Source of the DNA: Streptomyces sp. S.PB5
GTDB taxonomy: Bacteria > Actinomycetota > Actinomycetes > Streptomycetales > Streptomycetaceae
Reading direction: 5' to 3'
Assembly (NCBI RefSeq): GCF_030403745.1
Contig: NZ_JAQMWP010000015.1
Span: forward strand, 62,001-126,000
Length of the DNA stretch: 64,000 nucleotides
Below are positions 41,233-51,226 of the stretch, piece by piece. The notes under the pieces are model-generated. The model was not told the DNA's origin and did not search any database. It was given only the letters and a program-made list of their open reading frames with translations. How positions within the stretch are numbered: the stretch's first letter is position 1; every line of letters starts with the position of its first letter. The translations under genes and the position numbers were made by a program.

Positions 41233-41595
41233 ATGGAAGCGGTCGCGAATGTGCTGGTGGGCCTGGTGGCCGTGCTGCACGTGTACATCCTGGTGATGGA
41301 GATGTTCCTGTGGCAGAAGAAGCCGGGGATGTCCTTTCACGGCTTCGACCGGGAGATGGCGAGAGCCACCGCGGCGATGGCCGCCAACCAGGGGCTCTAC
41401 AACGGCTTTCTCGCGGCGGGTCTGGTGTGGGGTCTGATCGCCGCCGATCCGACCGGCTTCCGCGCCCAGGTCTTCTTCCTGTCCTGTGTGATCGTCGCCG
41501 GCGTCTACGGCGCGGTCACCGCCAACATCCGCATCCTCGCGGCGCAGGCACTGCCCGGCGCGCTCGCCCTGGGCGCGGTCCTGCTGGCCCGGTGA
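41233..41595 (+). CDS. DUF1304 membrane protein
   Basis: The 120-residue protein has four helices and the DUF1304 core EMFLWQKKPGMSFHGFD and AANQGLYNGFLAAGLVWG. Family function is unknown. It is small and hydrophobic like SMR transporters, but not homologous by eye. Its stop overlaps the TetR GTG start, and the operator pair lies directly upstream, so it is the principal target of that TetR. Confidence 0.93.
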   Translation: MEAVANVLVGLVAVLHVYILVMEMFLWQKKPGMSFHGFDREMARATAAMAANQGLYNGFLAAGLVWGLIAADPTGFRAQVFFLSCVIVAGVYGAVTANIRILAAQALPGALALGAVLLAR

Positions 41596-42155
41596 CCCGG
41601 GCCGCGGCCGAGGACCCGCGCGCGGCACGCACCCGGGCCCGCCTGCGCGAGGCCCTGCTCGCGGAGTGCGCCGAGCGCCCGCTGGCGGAGGTCGGCGTGG
41701 CCGCCCTGGTGCGCCGGGCCGGGGTCGGGCGCGCCACGTTCTATGTGCATTACGCCGATCTGGAGGCACTCGCGGTAGACGCCTGCGCCGACGTCGTACG
41801 CGAGGCCGTGGAGGCGCTGCACGCCTGGCGCGGGCGTCCCGACCCGGTCCACGCACCGCCCGCGCTGCCGGAGTTCTTCGCCTCGCTCGCCCCGCACGCG
41901 GCGCTGTACCGGGCTCTGCTGAGCCCGGGCGGGGGCGGTCCGCTGGGCCGGGTCCTGCACCGGGACCTGCGGGCCTACAGCCTGCGCGAGCGGGAACTCG
42001 CGGGCGCCGCCGACGCTCCCCTCGTGGCCTCGGCGGTCGCCGCCACGTTCGCGGGCGTGCTGGCCGACTGGCTGCACGGCCTGCTGGAGGGCGGCCCGGC
42101 GGACATCGCCGACCAGGTCTGGCAGTTGCTGGTCGCCCTGCACGCCAGCCGCTGA
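41592..42155 (+). CDS. TetR-family regulator of the DUF1304 operon
   Basis: The 187-residue protein starts at the GTG within the DUF1304 stop (GTGA). The helix-turn-helix is LAEVGVAALVRRAGVGRATFYVHYADLEAL. The helical C-terminal domain ends ADQVWQLLVALHASR. Being the second gene of the operon whose promoter carries the palindromes, it is expected to repress its own transcript. The inducer is unknown. Confidence 0.92.
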   Translation: MTRAAAEDPRAARTRARLREALLAECAERPLAEVGVAALVRRAGVGRATFYVHYADLEALAVDACADVVREAVEALHAWRGRPDPVHAPPALPEFFASLAPHAALYRALLSPGGGGPLGRVLHRDLRAYSLRERELAGAADAPLVASAVAATFAGVLADWLHGLLEGGPADIADQVWQLLVALHASR

Positions 42156-42159
42156 CGCC

Positions 42160-43020
42160 TCACGCGCAGCCCATCCCCTTCTTCACCTGCGGCCAGGCCT
42201 CCACCCCGTCCGAAGTGCGCACGTACGCCGTCTCCTTGTCGTCCGTCAGCCACAACTGCCAGTCCCGCAGCCGGTATCCGGTGTCCTCGGCACCGGCGGG
42301 CACGGTCACGTCCCCGCGGTAGGGGGCCTCCAGCATGTCGTCGCCGAGCACTCCGTCCGGATCACGGGCGTACAGCCTCCGGTCCTTGCCCTCGCCCAGC
42401 TCCAGGAAGTGCGCCTGCTGCCAGTCGCAGTGCGAGGGTCCGGCGTTGCTGCTGATGACGGTGATCGGTACCCGCTTGCCGTTCCGGTCCGTCCAGACCT
42501 CGTAGCCCTGGGAGTCGGTGTAGCTCGCCGGGAACTCGGCCGGGTCGCAGGAGGCGCTGGTCTCCGGTCCCCAACCGGGCCGGTTCTTCTGGTCCTTGGC
42601 GACGATGACCGCCACCTTGGTGCGGCCTTCGACGTCGTAGGAGAACAGGACGCGGTCGCTCTCCTGCCGCTCCACGCGGTAGCCCTCGCGCGGGCTGTCG
42701 GGCTGCTCGATCTCGAAATACGCCTTCAGGCCCTCCTCCGGCGTCTCGCCCCCGTCGCCCTCGCTCCACGGTTCGCCGCCGCCCGCCGCGTAGATCTCCC
42801 CGTCGCACTCCAGCGCCCGGGCCGCGGCGCCCGTGTCGATGAGCTCGGACCGGTCGTCCTTCTCCTCGTCCCAGTCCCGGCCCGGGATGTGGAGCGGCCC
42901 GCTGTAGGGCGACGGCGGCGGGCTCGCCCCCTCGACGACCAGGTCCCCGCCGGTCTCGGTCCCGCACCCGACGGCCGCGACGGCCACCAGTGCCGTCAGT
43001 GCCACGAAGCCCCTGCGCAT
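42160..43020 (-). CDS. Putative secreted lipoprotein
   Basis: The 286-residue precursor has a short signal peptide with lipobox VAAVGC, placing the lipid-bearing Cys at about residue 19. The mature protein is acidic and has no family I recognise. It contains three further cysteines that may form disulfides (LECDGEIY, SASCDPAEF, SHCDWQQ). The ordered C-terminal half has the strands YRLRDWQLWLTDD and TAYVRTSDGVEAWPQ. It lies convergent to the TetR gene with a 4-bp gap and is a single-gene unit. Confidence 0.82.
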   Translation of the reverse strand: MRRGFVALTALVAVAAVGCGTETGGDLVVEGASPPPSPYSGPLHIPGRDWDEEKDDRSELIDTGAAARALECDGEIYAAGGGEPWSEGDGGETPEEGLKAYFEIEQPDSPREGYRVERQESDRVLFSYDVEGRTKVAVIVAKDQKNRPGWGPETSASCDPAEFPASYTDSQGYEVWTDRNGKRVPITVISSNAGPSHCDWQQAHFLELGEGKDRRLYARDPDGVLGDDMLEAPYRGDVTVPAGAEDTGYRLRDWQLWLTDDKETAYVRTSDGVEAWPQVKKGMGCA

Positions 43021-43081
43021 CCCGCCCCCTGTCCCCGAACGCCGTCCTCGCCTCCTCCGACGCGGGCAGGCCCGGAAACGT

Positions 43082-44038
43082 TCAGTGGGCCGCCTGGAAG
43101 GTGCGCCGGTAGTTCTGCGGCGACACCCCGATCGCGGCGTGCAGATGCTGGCGCAGCGAGGCGCCGGTGGCGAAGCCGACCTGGCCGGCGATCTGGTCCA
43201 CCGACAGATCGCTGGACTCCAGCAGGTGCCGGGCGCGGGCCACGCGCTGCTGGATCAGCCAGCGGCCGGGGCTGAGGCCGACCTCGTCGTTGAAGCGGCG
43301 GGCGAAGGTGCGCAGGCTCATCCGGGCGTGGGCGGCGAGGTCGGTCAGGGTGAGGGGTTCGTCGAGGCGGGTCAGGGCCCACTCGCGGGTGGCGGCCGTG
43401 CTCGTCGCCCCGCTCTCCGGCACGGGCTGCTCGATGTACTGGGCCTGACCGCCGTCCCGGAAGGGCGGTACGACACAGCGCCGGGCCACCGCGTTGGCCA
43501 GCTCGCTGCCGTGGTCGGTGCGGACGATGTGCAGGCACACGTCCACGCCGGAGGCCGCGCCGGCCGAGGTGAGGATGCGGCCGTCATGGACGAACAGGAC
43601 GTCCGGGTCCAGGTCGACGTCCGGATGGAGACGCCGGAACGGCTCGGTCACCTGCCAGTGCGTGGTGGCCCTGCGGCCCTTCAGGAGGCCCGCCGCCGCG
43701 AGCACGAAGGCCGCCGTGCAGATCGACACGATGCGGGCGTCCGGCCGGATCAGCGCGAGCGCGGCGGCGACCTCGGCGGGCAGCTCGACGGGGACGTGGG
43801 GGTGAGCCATGGGGGCGACCACCACGGTGTCGGCCGTGGCCAGGATCTCCGGGCCGTGCTCGACCCCGATCGTGAAGTCCGCATTGCTGCGCACCGGCCG
43901 TCCGTCGACGCTGCACGTCAGCACCTCGTAGTGCCCGTCGGCCGCCCCGAAGATCCGGCTGGGGATGCCCAGCTCGAAGGGGTAGACGCCCTCCAGGGCC
44001 AGGACCACGACTCGTTCGACCCGCCGCTGCGCACTCAT
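43082..44038 (-). CDS. GlxA-type regulator (DJ-1/PfpI plus AraC)
   Basis: The 318-residue protein has an N-terminal DJ-1/PfpI-like domain (VVVLALEGVYPFELGIPSRI and SICTAAFVLAAAGLLKGR, with the Cys at the nucleophile-elbow position) and a C-terminal AraC DNA-binding domain (LTDLAAHARMSLRTFARRF and VDQIAGQVGFATGASLRQHL). It diverges from the oxidoreductase gene by 65 bp and probably activates it. The N-terminal domain senses a small ligand and is not thought to be an enzyme in this class. Confidence 0.94.
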   Translation of the reverse strand: MSAQRRVERVVVLALEGVYPFELGIPSRIFGAADGHYEVLTCSVDGRPVRSNADFTIGVEHGPEILATADTVVVAPMAHPHVPVELPAEVAAALALIRPDARIVSICTAAFVLAAAGLLKGRRATTHWQVTEPFRRLHPDVDLDPDVLFVHDGRILTSAGAASGVDVCLHIVRTDHGSELANAVARRCVVPPFRDGGQAQYIEQPVPESGATSTAATREWALTRLDEPLTLTDLAAHARMSLRTFARRFNDEVGLSPGRWLIQQRVARARHLLESSDLSVDQIAGQVGFATGASLRQHLHAAIGVSPQNYRRTFQAAH

Positions 44039-44103
44039 GGCACGATTCTATCGAAGGTTGGCAATCATGCCATTTCCCGGGGAGGCGGGCCCCGGCAGGC
44101 TGA

Positions 44104-45060
44104 ATGACCATGAGCACTGTGAACACGATGCGAGCCATCAGCCAGGACGTTCTCGGCGGTCCCGAGGTCCTCAAGGAAGTGGAGCTGGAGCGGCCCGCGC
44201 CGCGTGCGAACGAGGTACTGGTCCGGGTGCGGGCCGCCGGGATCAACCCCACCGACTGGAAGCACCGCGCGGGCGGCGGCTTCCTGGGCGAGCCGCCCTT
44301 CGTCCTGGGCTGGGACGTCTCCGGCGTGGTCGAGGCCGTCGGCATCGGCGTCGCCCGCTTCGAGCCCGGCGACGAGGTCTTCGGCATGCTGGCCTACCCG
44401 TGGGGCCACGGTTCGCACGCCGAGTACGTCTCCGCCCCGGCACGCTGGTTCGCGCGCAAGCCGGCCTCGCTCGACCACACCGAGGCGGGCGCGCTGCCGC
44501 TGGTCTCGCTGACCGCCTGGCAGGCGCTGGTGGAGTACGCCGACGTGCAGCCGGGGCAGCGGGTGCTGATCCACGCGGCCGCCGGCGGTGTCGGGCATGT
44601 GGCGGTGCAGATCGCCAAGGCGCGGGGCGCGTATGTGATCGGCACGGCGAGCGCGGGCAAGCACGAGTTCCTGCGCGGGCTGGGCGTGGACGAGGCGATC
44701 GACTACCGGGAGGCGGACTTCACCGAGTCCGTCAAGGACGTGGACGTCGTGCTGGACACGATCGGCGGCGACACGTCCCTGCGCTCGCTGCGGGTGCTGC
44801 GGCCGGGCGGGATCGTGGTGTCGATCCTGCCGGTCGGCTCGAACGAGTTCTTCGAGGAGGCCGAGCGGCTCGGTGTCCGGTCGCTGCGGATGCTGGTCGA
44901 CGCCTCGCACAGCGGTCTGCGGGCGATCGCCGACCTGGTGGAGGCGGGCAAGCTGCGCCCCACGATCGCCGGGGCCTTCCCGCTGGCCGACGCCGCCGAG
45001 GCACACGCCCTCGGCGACACCGGCCGGACCACGGGGAAGCTGGTCCTCACGGTCGGCTGA
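44104..45060 (+). CDS. NADP-dependent MDR quinone oxidoreductase-like protein
   Basis: The 318-residue zinc-free medium-chain reductase reads VRAAGINPTDWKHRAGGGF, the usual first-domain signature, HAAAGGVGHVAVQIAKARGAYVIG for the NADP-binding loop, and HALGDTGRTTGKLVL at the end. It is near the quinone/enone oxidoreductases. No zinc-binding cysteines are present. Regulation by the divergent GlxA protein is likely. An alternative ATG two codons in is possible. Confidence 0.93.
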   Translation: MTMSTVNTMRAISQDVLGGPEVLKEVELERPAPRANEVLVRVRAAGINPTDWKHRAGGGFLGEPPFVLGWDVSGVVEAVGIGVARFEPGDEVFGMLAYPWGHGSHAEYVSAPARWFARKPASLDHTEAGALPLVSLTAWQALVEYADVQPGQRVLIHAAAGGVGHVAVQIAKARGAYVIGTASAGKHEFLRGLGVDEAIDYREADFTESVKDVDVVLDTIGGDTSLRSLRVLRPGGIVVSILPVGSNEFFEEAERLGVRSLRMLVDASHSGLRAIADLVEAGKLRPTIAGAFPLADAAEAHALGDTGRTTGKLVLTVG

Positions 45061-45081
45061 GTCGGTCTGAGACGGACCGGG

Positions 45082-46188
45082 TCAGAAGGTCAGGACCGGC
45101 TTGATCGCCTTGCCGGCTCCCATGTCCCGTACCGCCTGGTCGATGTCCGCGAACGGATAGGTGCTGACCAGACGGTCCAGCGGAAGCCGCCCCGCCTTCA
45201 CCAGCTCGACCAGGGCGGGGATGAAGGACTGCGTCTCGGCGTCGCCGAGGGTGAGGCCGACGATCCGCTTGCCGCCGAGCAACCCGTTGACGTCCAGGGC
45301 GACCTCGGTGCCGAACGGCGGGGCCCCGACGACGACCAGGGTGCCACGGGCGCCGAGCGCGTCCACGCCCCGGCGGAGCACGCCGACGTTGCCGGTGGTC
45401 TCGACGATGCCGTCGGCGCCCTGCCCGCCGGTGATCGCGGCGAGGGCCTCACCGAGGTCCTCGTCACCGGCGTTCACCACCTGGGTCGCCCCCAACTCCC
45501 GCGCCAGGGCGAGGCGTTCGCCGACCCGGTCGACGGCGACGATCGTCGTGGCGGGGGTGAGGGCGGCGGCCATGACCGCGGAGAGACCGACGGCTCCGGC
45601 GCCGAGGACCACGACCGTGCTGCCGGTGACCGGCTTCAGCACGTTCCAGACCGCGCCGACGCCGGTCTGCACCCCGCAGCCCAGCGGGGCGATCGACGCC
45701 AGCGGCACCTCGGGGTCGACCTTGACGAGGCTGCGCTCGTCCACCAACGCCCGTTCGGCGAACGAGGACTGGCCGAAGAAGTGCCCGCCCAGCGCCTCGC
45801 CGTCCCGGCTGATGGTGCTGCTGCCGTCGGCCCGGCGACCGCCGATCAGGTTCAGCGGCAACCAGGTGGCGCAGTACGCCGGATGGCCGCCGTTGCAGTT
45901 GCCGCACTCCCCGCAGGACGTGAACGACAGCACGACATGGTCGCCGGGCGCGACACCGGTGACGGCCGCACCGACGGCCTCGACGACCCCGGCGCCTTCG
46001 TGGCCGAGGACGCCGGGCAGCGGGAAGGGCAGTCCGCCGCTCGCGACACCGAGGTCCGTGTGGCACAACCCGGTGGCCACCATGCGTACGACGGCCTCGT
46101 GCGGACCGGGCTCGTCGAGCTGGACGTCGGCAAGGGTGAACGGGGCTCCGCCGGACTCGACGACGGCGGCACGGGTGGAGATGGGCAT
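45082..46188 (-). CDS. Zinc alcohol dehydrogenase, aryl-alcohol type
   Basis: The 368-residue medium-chain dehydrogenase has the catalytic zinc ligands in GLCHTD and GHEGAG and the structural zinc cysteines in CGECGNCNGGHPAYC. NAD binds at VVLGAGAVGLSAVMAA. The long central segment (LIGGRRADGSSTISRDG and FFGQSSFAERALV) is characteristic of the benzyl-alcohol dehydrogenase (XylB/AdhC) class. It starts 30 bp behind the aldehyde dehydrogenase stop, so alcohol is converted to acid by one operon. MarR control is expected. Confidence 0.93.
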   Translation of the reverse strand: MPISTRAAVVESGGAPFTLADVQLDEPGPHEAVVRMVATGLCHTDLGVASGGLPFPLPGVLGHEGAGVVEAVGAAVTGVAPGDHVVLSFTSCGECGNCNGGHPAYCATWLPLNLIGGRRADGSSTISRDGEALGGHFFGQSSFAERALVDERSLVKVDPEVPLASIAPLGCGVQTGVGAVWNVLKPVTGSTVVVLGAGAVGLSAVMAAALTPATTIVAVDRVGERLALARELGATQVVNAGDEDLGEALAAITGGQGADGIVETTGNVGVLRRGVDALGARGTLVVVGAPPFGTEVALDVNGLLGGKRIVGLTLGDAETQSFIPALVELVKAGRLPLDRLVSTYPFADIDQAVRDMGAGKAIKPVLTF

Positions 46189-46218
46189 CGCGGTGACTCC
46201 CTTTGCCTTCGGGCGCGT

Positions 46219-47673
46219 TCAGCCGAGCGAGACGACGACGGACTTGGTCTTGGTGTACGAGGCGAGCGCCTCGGGGCCGTACTCGCGCCCGAACCCGGAG
46301 TCCTTGACGCCGCCGAAGGGGACCGCGGGGTCGAGCATCGCCCAGTCGTTGACCCAGACGATGCCCGCCTGGAGCTTGTCGGCGATGCGGTGGGCGCGGG
46401 CGAGGTTGCTCGTCTGGATGCCCGAAGCCAGGCCGTAGGGCGTGGAGTTGGCGAGCCGGATCGCCTCCTCCTCGGAGTCGAAGGGCTGCACGGTGAGGAC
46501 CGGGCCGAAGATCTCCTCCTGGATCACCCGGGAGTCATTGGGGAGGTCGGCGATGACCGTGGGCTTGTAGTAGAAGCCGCCGTCGAGGTCGAGGCGTTCG
46601 CCGCCGCAGACGATGCGGCCGCCCTCCTTGCGGGCCAGCTCGACGTACTCCTCGACCTTCTTGAGGTGCTTCTCCCCCGCCATCGGCCCCACGACGGTCT
46701 CCGGCTGCCGCGGGTCGCCCAACGGCACGCCGGGGACGGCCTGTTCGAGGATGCCGAGCAGGGTGGCGTAGACGGAGCGGGCCACCAGCAGGCGCGGGCC
46801 GCCCATGCAGAACTGGCCGGAGTTGAAGACGAAGGCCTTGATGATCGCGCCGACGGCGACCTCCAGGTCGGCGTCCTCGAAGACGAGGTGGGCCGCGTTG
46901 CCGCCCAGCTCCATGGTGACCGGCTTGAGGGCCTCGCCCGCGACGCTCGCGGCGTGCCGGCCGACCGCGGTGGAGCCGGTGAAGGCGATCTTGTCGACGC
47001 CGCTGTGGCGGAGCAGTGCCTCGCCGGCGACGGGTCCCGCGCCGGTGACGACGTTCACCACGCCGTCGGGGACCCCGGCCCGCCGGAAGAGCTCGGCCAT
47101 GTAGAGCGCGCTGAGCGGGGTCTCGTCGGCGGGCTTGTGCACCACCGTGTTGCCCGCGGCGAGCGCCGGGGCGATCTTCGAGCCGGCCAGGATCAACGGG
47201 AAGTTGAAGGGGGTGATCGCGGCAACGACCCCGAGCGGCTCGCGCCGGGTGTAGGCGAGGGCGTTCATGGGGGTGTCGCGGTTGGACCCGTGCAGGGAGT
47301 GGGCGAGGGCGGCGAAGTGCTCGTAGTCGTTGGCGGCGTTGGTCACGTCGACGGCGTGCGCCAGCGTGATCGGCTTGCCGACGTCAAGACTCTCCAGGCG
47401 GGCTATGTCGTCGGCGTTCTCGCGGATGAGTTCGGCGACGCGCTGGAGGACGCGGCCGCGCTCCCGGCCGCTCAGTCCGGACCAGGAGCCGTCGTCGTAG
47501 GCCTCCCGCGCGGCCCGCACGGCCGCGTCCACATCGGCGGCGCCCGCCTCCGCGACGGTGGTGACGACCGCGCCCCGGGACGGGTCGACCACCTCGGTGC
47601 GTGCTCCGTCGGCCGCCTCGCGCCAGCGGCCCCCGATGAACAGCTGCCCGGGTTCGATCTCGAAGGTGGTCAT
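46219..47673 (-). CDS. Aldehyde dehydrogenase, benzaldehyde/aromatic type
   Basis: The 484-residue enzyme starts at the ATG behind GAGGAG. The catalytic Glu lies in MELGGNAAHLVF and the nucleophilic Cys in FNSGQFCMGGPR. NAD contacts are ITPFNFPLILAGSKIAPALAAGN and FTGSTAVGRH. The MGGPR context after Cys is closer to benzaldehyde/vanillin dehydrogenases than to the betaine class. It is the first gene of the ALDH-ADH operon and diverges from MarR across two palindromic operators. Confidence 0.93.
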   Translation of the reverse strand: MTTFEIEPGQLFIGGRWREAADGARTEVVDPSRGAVVTTVAEAGAADVDAAVRAAREAYDDGSWSGLSGRERGRVLQRVAELIRENADDIARLESLDVGKPITLAHAVDVTNAANDYEHFAALAHSLHGSNRDTPMNALAYTRREPLGVVAAITPFNFPLILAGSKIAPALAAGNTVVHKPADETPLSALYMAELFRRAGVPDGVVNVVTGAGPVAGEALLRHSGVDKIAFTGSTAVGRHAASVAGEALKPVTMELGGNAAHLVFEDADLEVAVGAIIKAFVFNSGQFCMGGPRLLVARSVYATLLGILEQAVPGVPLGDPRQPETVVGPMAGEKHLKKVEEYVELARKEGGRIVCGGERLDLDGGFYYKPTVIADLPNDSRVIQEEIFGPVLTVQPFDSEEEAIRLANSTPYGLASGIQTSNLARAHRIADKLQAGIVWVNDWAMLDPAVPFGGVKDSGFGREYGPEALASYTKTKSVVVSLG

Positions 47674-47708
47674 CCCCACTCCTCAGCTCCATCGCCAAGA
47701 TTTCAACA

Positions 47709-47757
47709 AACAGGATTCCTGTTGGTTCAAAGTCTCATTACAGACAGGTTTCCTGTC
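47709..47757. promoter_or_regulatory. Pair of MarR operators in a divergent promoter
   Basis: AACAGGA-T-TCCTGTT (47709-47723) and GACAGG-TTT-CCTGTC (47743-47757) share ACAGG/CCTGT half-sites and lie 34 bp apart. They sit between the aldehyde dehydrogenase gene and marR and can repress both. Confidence 0.87.
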
Positions 47758-47776
47758 AATGCTCTAGGGTGAACCC

Positions 47777-48214
47777 ATGCTGGACTCCCAGGCGACCAAG
47801 GCACCTCCGTCACTGCTCTACATGGTCAAACAAGTGGAACTGGTCGTCCGTTCCCGACTGGACGAGCTGGTCAAGCCGTCCGGGATCACGGCGCTGCAGT
47901 ACACCGCGCTGACCGTCCTGGAGCGGCACGACGGGCTGTCGGCCGCGCAGCTAGCCCGCGACTCCTTCGTCACGGCCCAGTCCATCGCCGATCTCGTGCG
48001 GTCACTGGAGAACCGCGGGCTGGTGCGCCGGGAGCGGAATCCGCACAGCCGCAGGGAGCTGCTGATCCTGCTGACCGAGGACGCCCGGGAGCTGCTCGCG
48101 CAGTACGAGGGGCCGGTGCGCGAGCTGGAGGAGCGCATGGTCCGGGATCTCACGGCGCACCAGACGGAGCAGTTCCGCCAGGCGTTGTCCCGTGCCTGGC
48201 ACGCCCTGTCGTAG
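47777..48214 (+). CDS. MarR-family regulator
   Basis: The 145-residue winged-helix protein reads VKPSGITALQYTALTVLERH, LSAAQLARDSFVTAQSIADLVRSLENRGLV for the recognition helices, and RRERNPHSRRELLILLTEDA for the wing. It should bind as a dimer to the two palindromes just upstream and release in the presence of an aromatic ligand, controlling the divergent aldehyde/alcohol dehydrogenase operon and itself. Confidence 0.94.
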   Translation: MLDSQATKAPPSLLYMVKQVELVVRSRLDELVKPSGITALQYTALTVLERHDGLSAAQLARDSFVTAQSIADLVRSLENRGLVRRERNPHSRRELLILLTEDARELLAQYEGPVRELEERMVRDLTAHQTEQFRQALSRAWHALS

Positions 48215-48421
48215 GACTCGGCCGCAATTCACAGACATATGTCAATCGAACATGCTCAAATTCACTCCATCGAGGGTAACTTGCAGGGCGGGGAAAGGAT
48301 TTGCTCTCACTCCGGGCCCGGTGACACGGCTGCGCCTCGTACGCTCGCAGCACGATGTCACCCCGGCCCCCGGTGACCTGCAGCCCTGCCAGTTGAGGAG
48401 CCGGTTGGAGGGGATGTCGTA

Positions 48422-48802
48422 GTGCAGCAGGAACCTGCACCGCCCAGTCGGCATCTGCGTATCCACCAGGACCGAGGACACACGGTGCTGGAGTTCCGCG
48501 GTGAGATCGACATCGCGGCGGCGCTGGAGATCGTCCCGTATCTGGACCGCGTGACCGGACGCCCCGGCTCCCGGATCGTCATCGACCTGAGCGAGGTCGA
48601 CTTCTTCGACTGCTCCGGACTGCGCCTGCTCTACCGGGCCCGGGCCCGGGTGCTCGACCAGGACGGCCGGTTACACCTGGTCTGCGTCCATCCCCTGACC
48701 CTGCGCATCATGCGGGTCACCGGCCTGCACCGGCTGCTGCCCCCGCACGCGACGCTGGACGCGGCCCTGGGACAGTCCGAGGCCACGTCCGGCTCGCTCT
48801 GA
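48422..48802 (+). CDS. STAS-domain anti-sigma factor antagonist with TTA codon
   Basis: The 126-residue protein starts at a GTG eight bases behind GGAGGGG. It is one STAS domain: GHTVLEFRGEIDIAAALEI and DLSEVDFFDCSGLRLLYRAR, with the phosphorylatable Ser in DCSGL. It should bind a RsbW-like kinase unless phosphorylated. Codon 84 (48671-48673) is TTA, so its synthesis probably depends on bldA. The 207-bp gap upstream holds no gene. No partner anti-sigma is adjacent. Confidence 0.92.
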   Translation: MQQEPAPPSRHLRIHQDRGHTVLEFRGEIDIAAALEIVPYLDRVTGRPGSRIVIDLSEVDFFDCSGLRLLYRARARVLDQDGRLHLVCVHPLTLRIMRVTGLHRLLPPHATLDAALGQSEATSGSL

Positions 48803-48808
48803 GGACGG

Positions 48809-50001
<1,193 letters not shown>

Positions 50002-50027
50002 TGGGGCCTCCAGGTCACCTGAGTGAT

Positions 50028-50049
50028 GCCGGGCCGTGCGTGGCCCGGC
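50028..50049 (-). terminator. Hairpin between prs and tuf
   Basis: GCCGGGCC (50028-50035) pairs with GGCCCGGC (50042-50049) across a six-base loop. It lies in the 61-bp gap between prs and tuf and may attenuate read-through. Confidence 0.55.
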
Positions 50050-50062
50050 TGCCCCTCCATGT

Positions 50063-51016
50063 CTATTCGCTCCTGGGTGCGTCGAACAGGGCGCTGACGG
50101 ACTCACCGTTGTGAATGCGGCGCACGGCCTCGGCGAGTGCCGGGGCGATGGACAGGATCCGCAGCTTGTCGGTGCGCTCCTCCTCCGGCACCGGCACGGT
50201 GTTGGTGCAGACGATCTCCAGCACGTCGGGCTGCTCCCCGATCCGCCCCAGCGCCCCCGCCGCGAACAGTCCGTGCGTACAGGCGATCCGGATCGAGCGC
50301 GGCTTCAACTCCCGGAGCCTTTCGAGGAGTTCGAGGACGGTGCTGCCCTTGGCGATCTCGTCGTCCAGCACGATGACATCGCGGTCGGTGACCTCGCCGA
50401 TGACATCGCTGATGCTGACCCGGTCGTCGGCGAACCGCTGCTTGGCCCCGGCGGCCACCTGGGCGCCGATGAGCCGGGCGAACGCGGCCGCCTCCTTGGC
50501 GTTGCCGAGGTCCGGGGAGACGACGGTGGTCCGGGACAGGTCGTACCGGTGGAAGTGCGCGGCCAGTTCACGCAGCGCGTGCAGGTGGTCGACGGGAATC
50601 GAGAAGAAGCCGTGCACCTGGGGCGAGTGCAGCGTCATGGCCAGGACACGGCCGGCGCCCGCCGCCACCATCAGGTCGGCGACGAGCCGCCCGCCGAGCG
50701 AGATCCGGGGCGCGTCCTTCTTGTCGGAGCGGGCGTAGGAGTAGTGCGGCATGACGACGGTGATCCGGCGGGCCGAGGCACCCCGGGCCGCGTCGCACAT
50801 CAGCAGCAGTTCGACGAGGTTCTCCTGGACCGGTTTGACCAGGGGCTGGATCAGGAAGACGTCCCGCTCCCGGCAGTTGGCCTGGAGCTGCACCTCCAGA
50901 CAGTCGTTGGCGAACCGGCTGACCCGGGTCGGACTGAGGGGTACGCCGAGATGCGCGCAGACCTCCGCCGCCAGCTCGGGGTGGGCGCTACCGCTGAACA
51001 CGGCGATGTCTCGCAC
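50063..51016 (-). CDS. prs: Ribose-phosphate pyrophosphokinase paralogue
   Basis: The 317-residue PRPP synthetase keeps the ATP loop (PHYSYARSDKKDAPRISL), the metal and ribose histidine region (LHSPQVHGFFSIPVDHL) and the allosteric-site region. The PRPP loop reads LDDEIAKGSTVLE where the housekeeping enzyme has DDMIDTGGT, and VVSPDLGNAKEAAAFA where it has DAGG, so it is a divergent second copy. It should make PRPP from ribose 5-phosphate and ATP if active. It is the first gene of a probable prs-tuf operon and diverges from the ribosomal protection gene. Confidence 0.92.
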   Translation of the reverse strand: MRDIAVFSGSAHPELAAEVCAHLGVPLSPTRVSRFANDCLEVQLQANCRERDVFLIQPLVKPVQENLVELLLMCDAARGASARRITVVMPHYSYARSDKKDAPRISLGGRLVADLMVAAGAGRVLAMTLHSPQVHGFFSIPVDHLHALRELAAHFHRYDLSRTTVVSPDLGNAKEAAAFARLIGAQVAAGAKQRFADDRVSISDVIGEVTDRDVIVLDDEIAKGSTVLELLERLRELKPRSIRIACTHGLFAAGALGRIGEQPDVLEIVCTNTVPVPEEERTDKLRILSIAPALAEAVRRIHNGESVSALFDAPRSE

Positions 51017-51226
51017 GATCCGCTCCTCGCATGATCATCACGGGCTGCGCGGCTCATGCTACTGAGCGCGAAATCCGGCCGCGAAATTCACTTGCGTCCC
51101 CGCACCCGCCGTCCGCCATCATGGCGACGTCCGTGTTCTCTCACGTCAGGATCACCCGCATGCGCCGACTCCTCGGAATCCCCCAGCCCTTCCACAGGCC
51201 CACGGTTCTCGAGGACGCGACCCCGC

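Noticed and set aside
43082..44038. GlxA protein as an active protease
   Set aside because: The DJ-1/PfpI domain is fused to AraC, which marks a transcription factor with a sensing domain.
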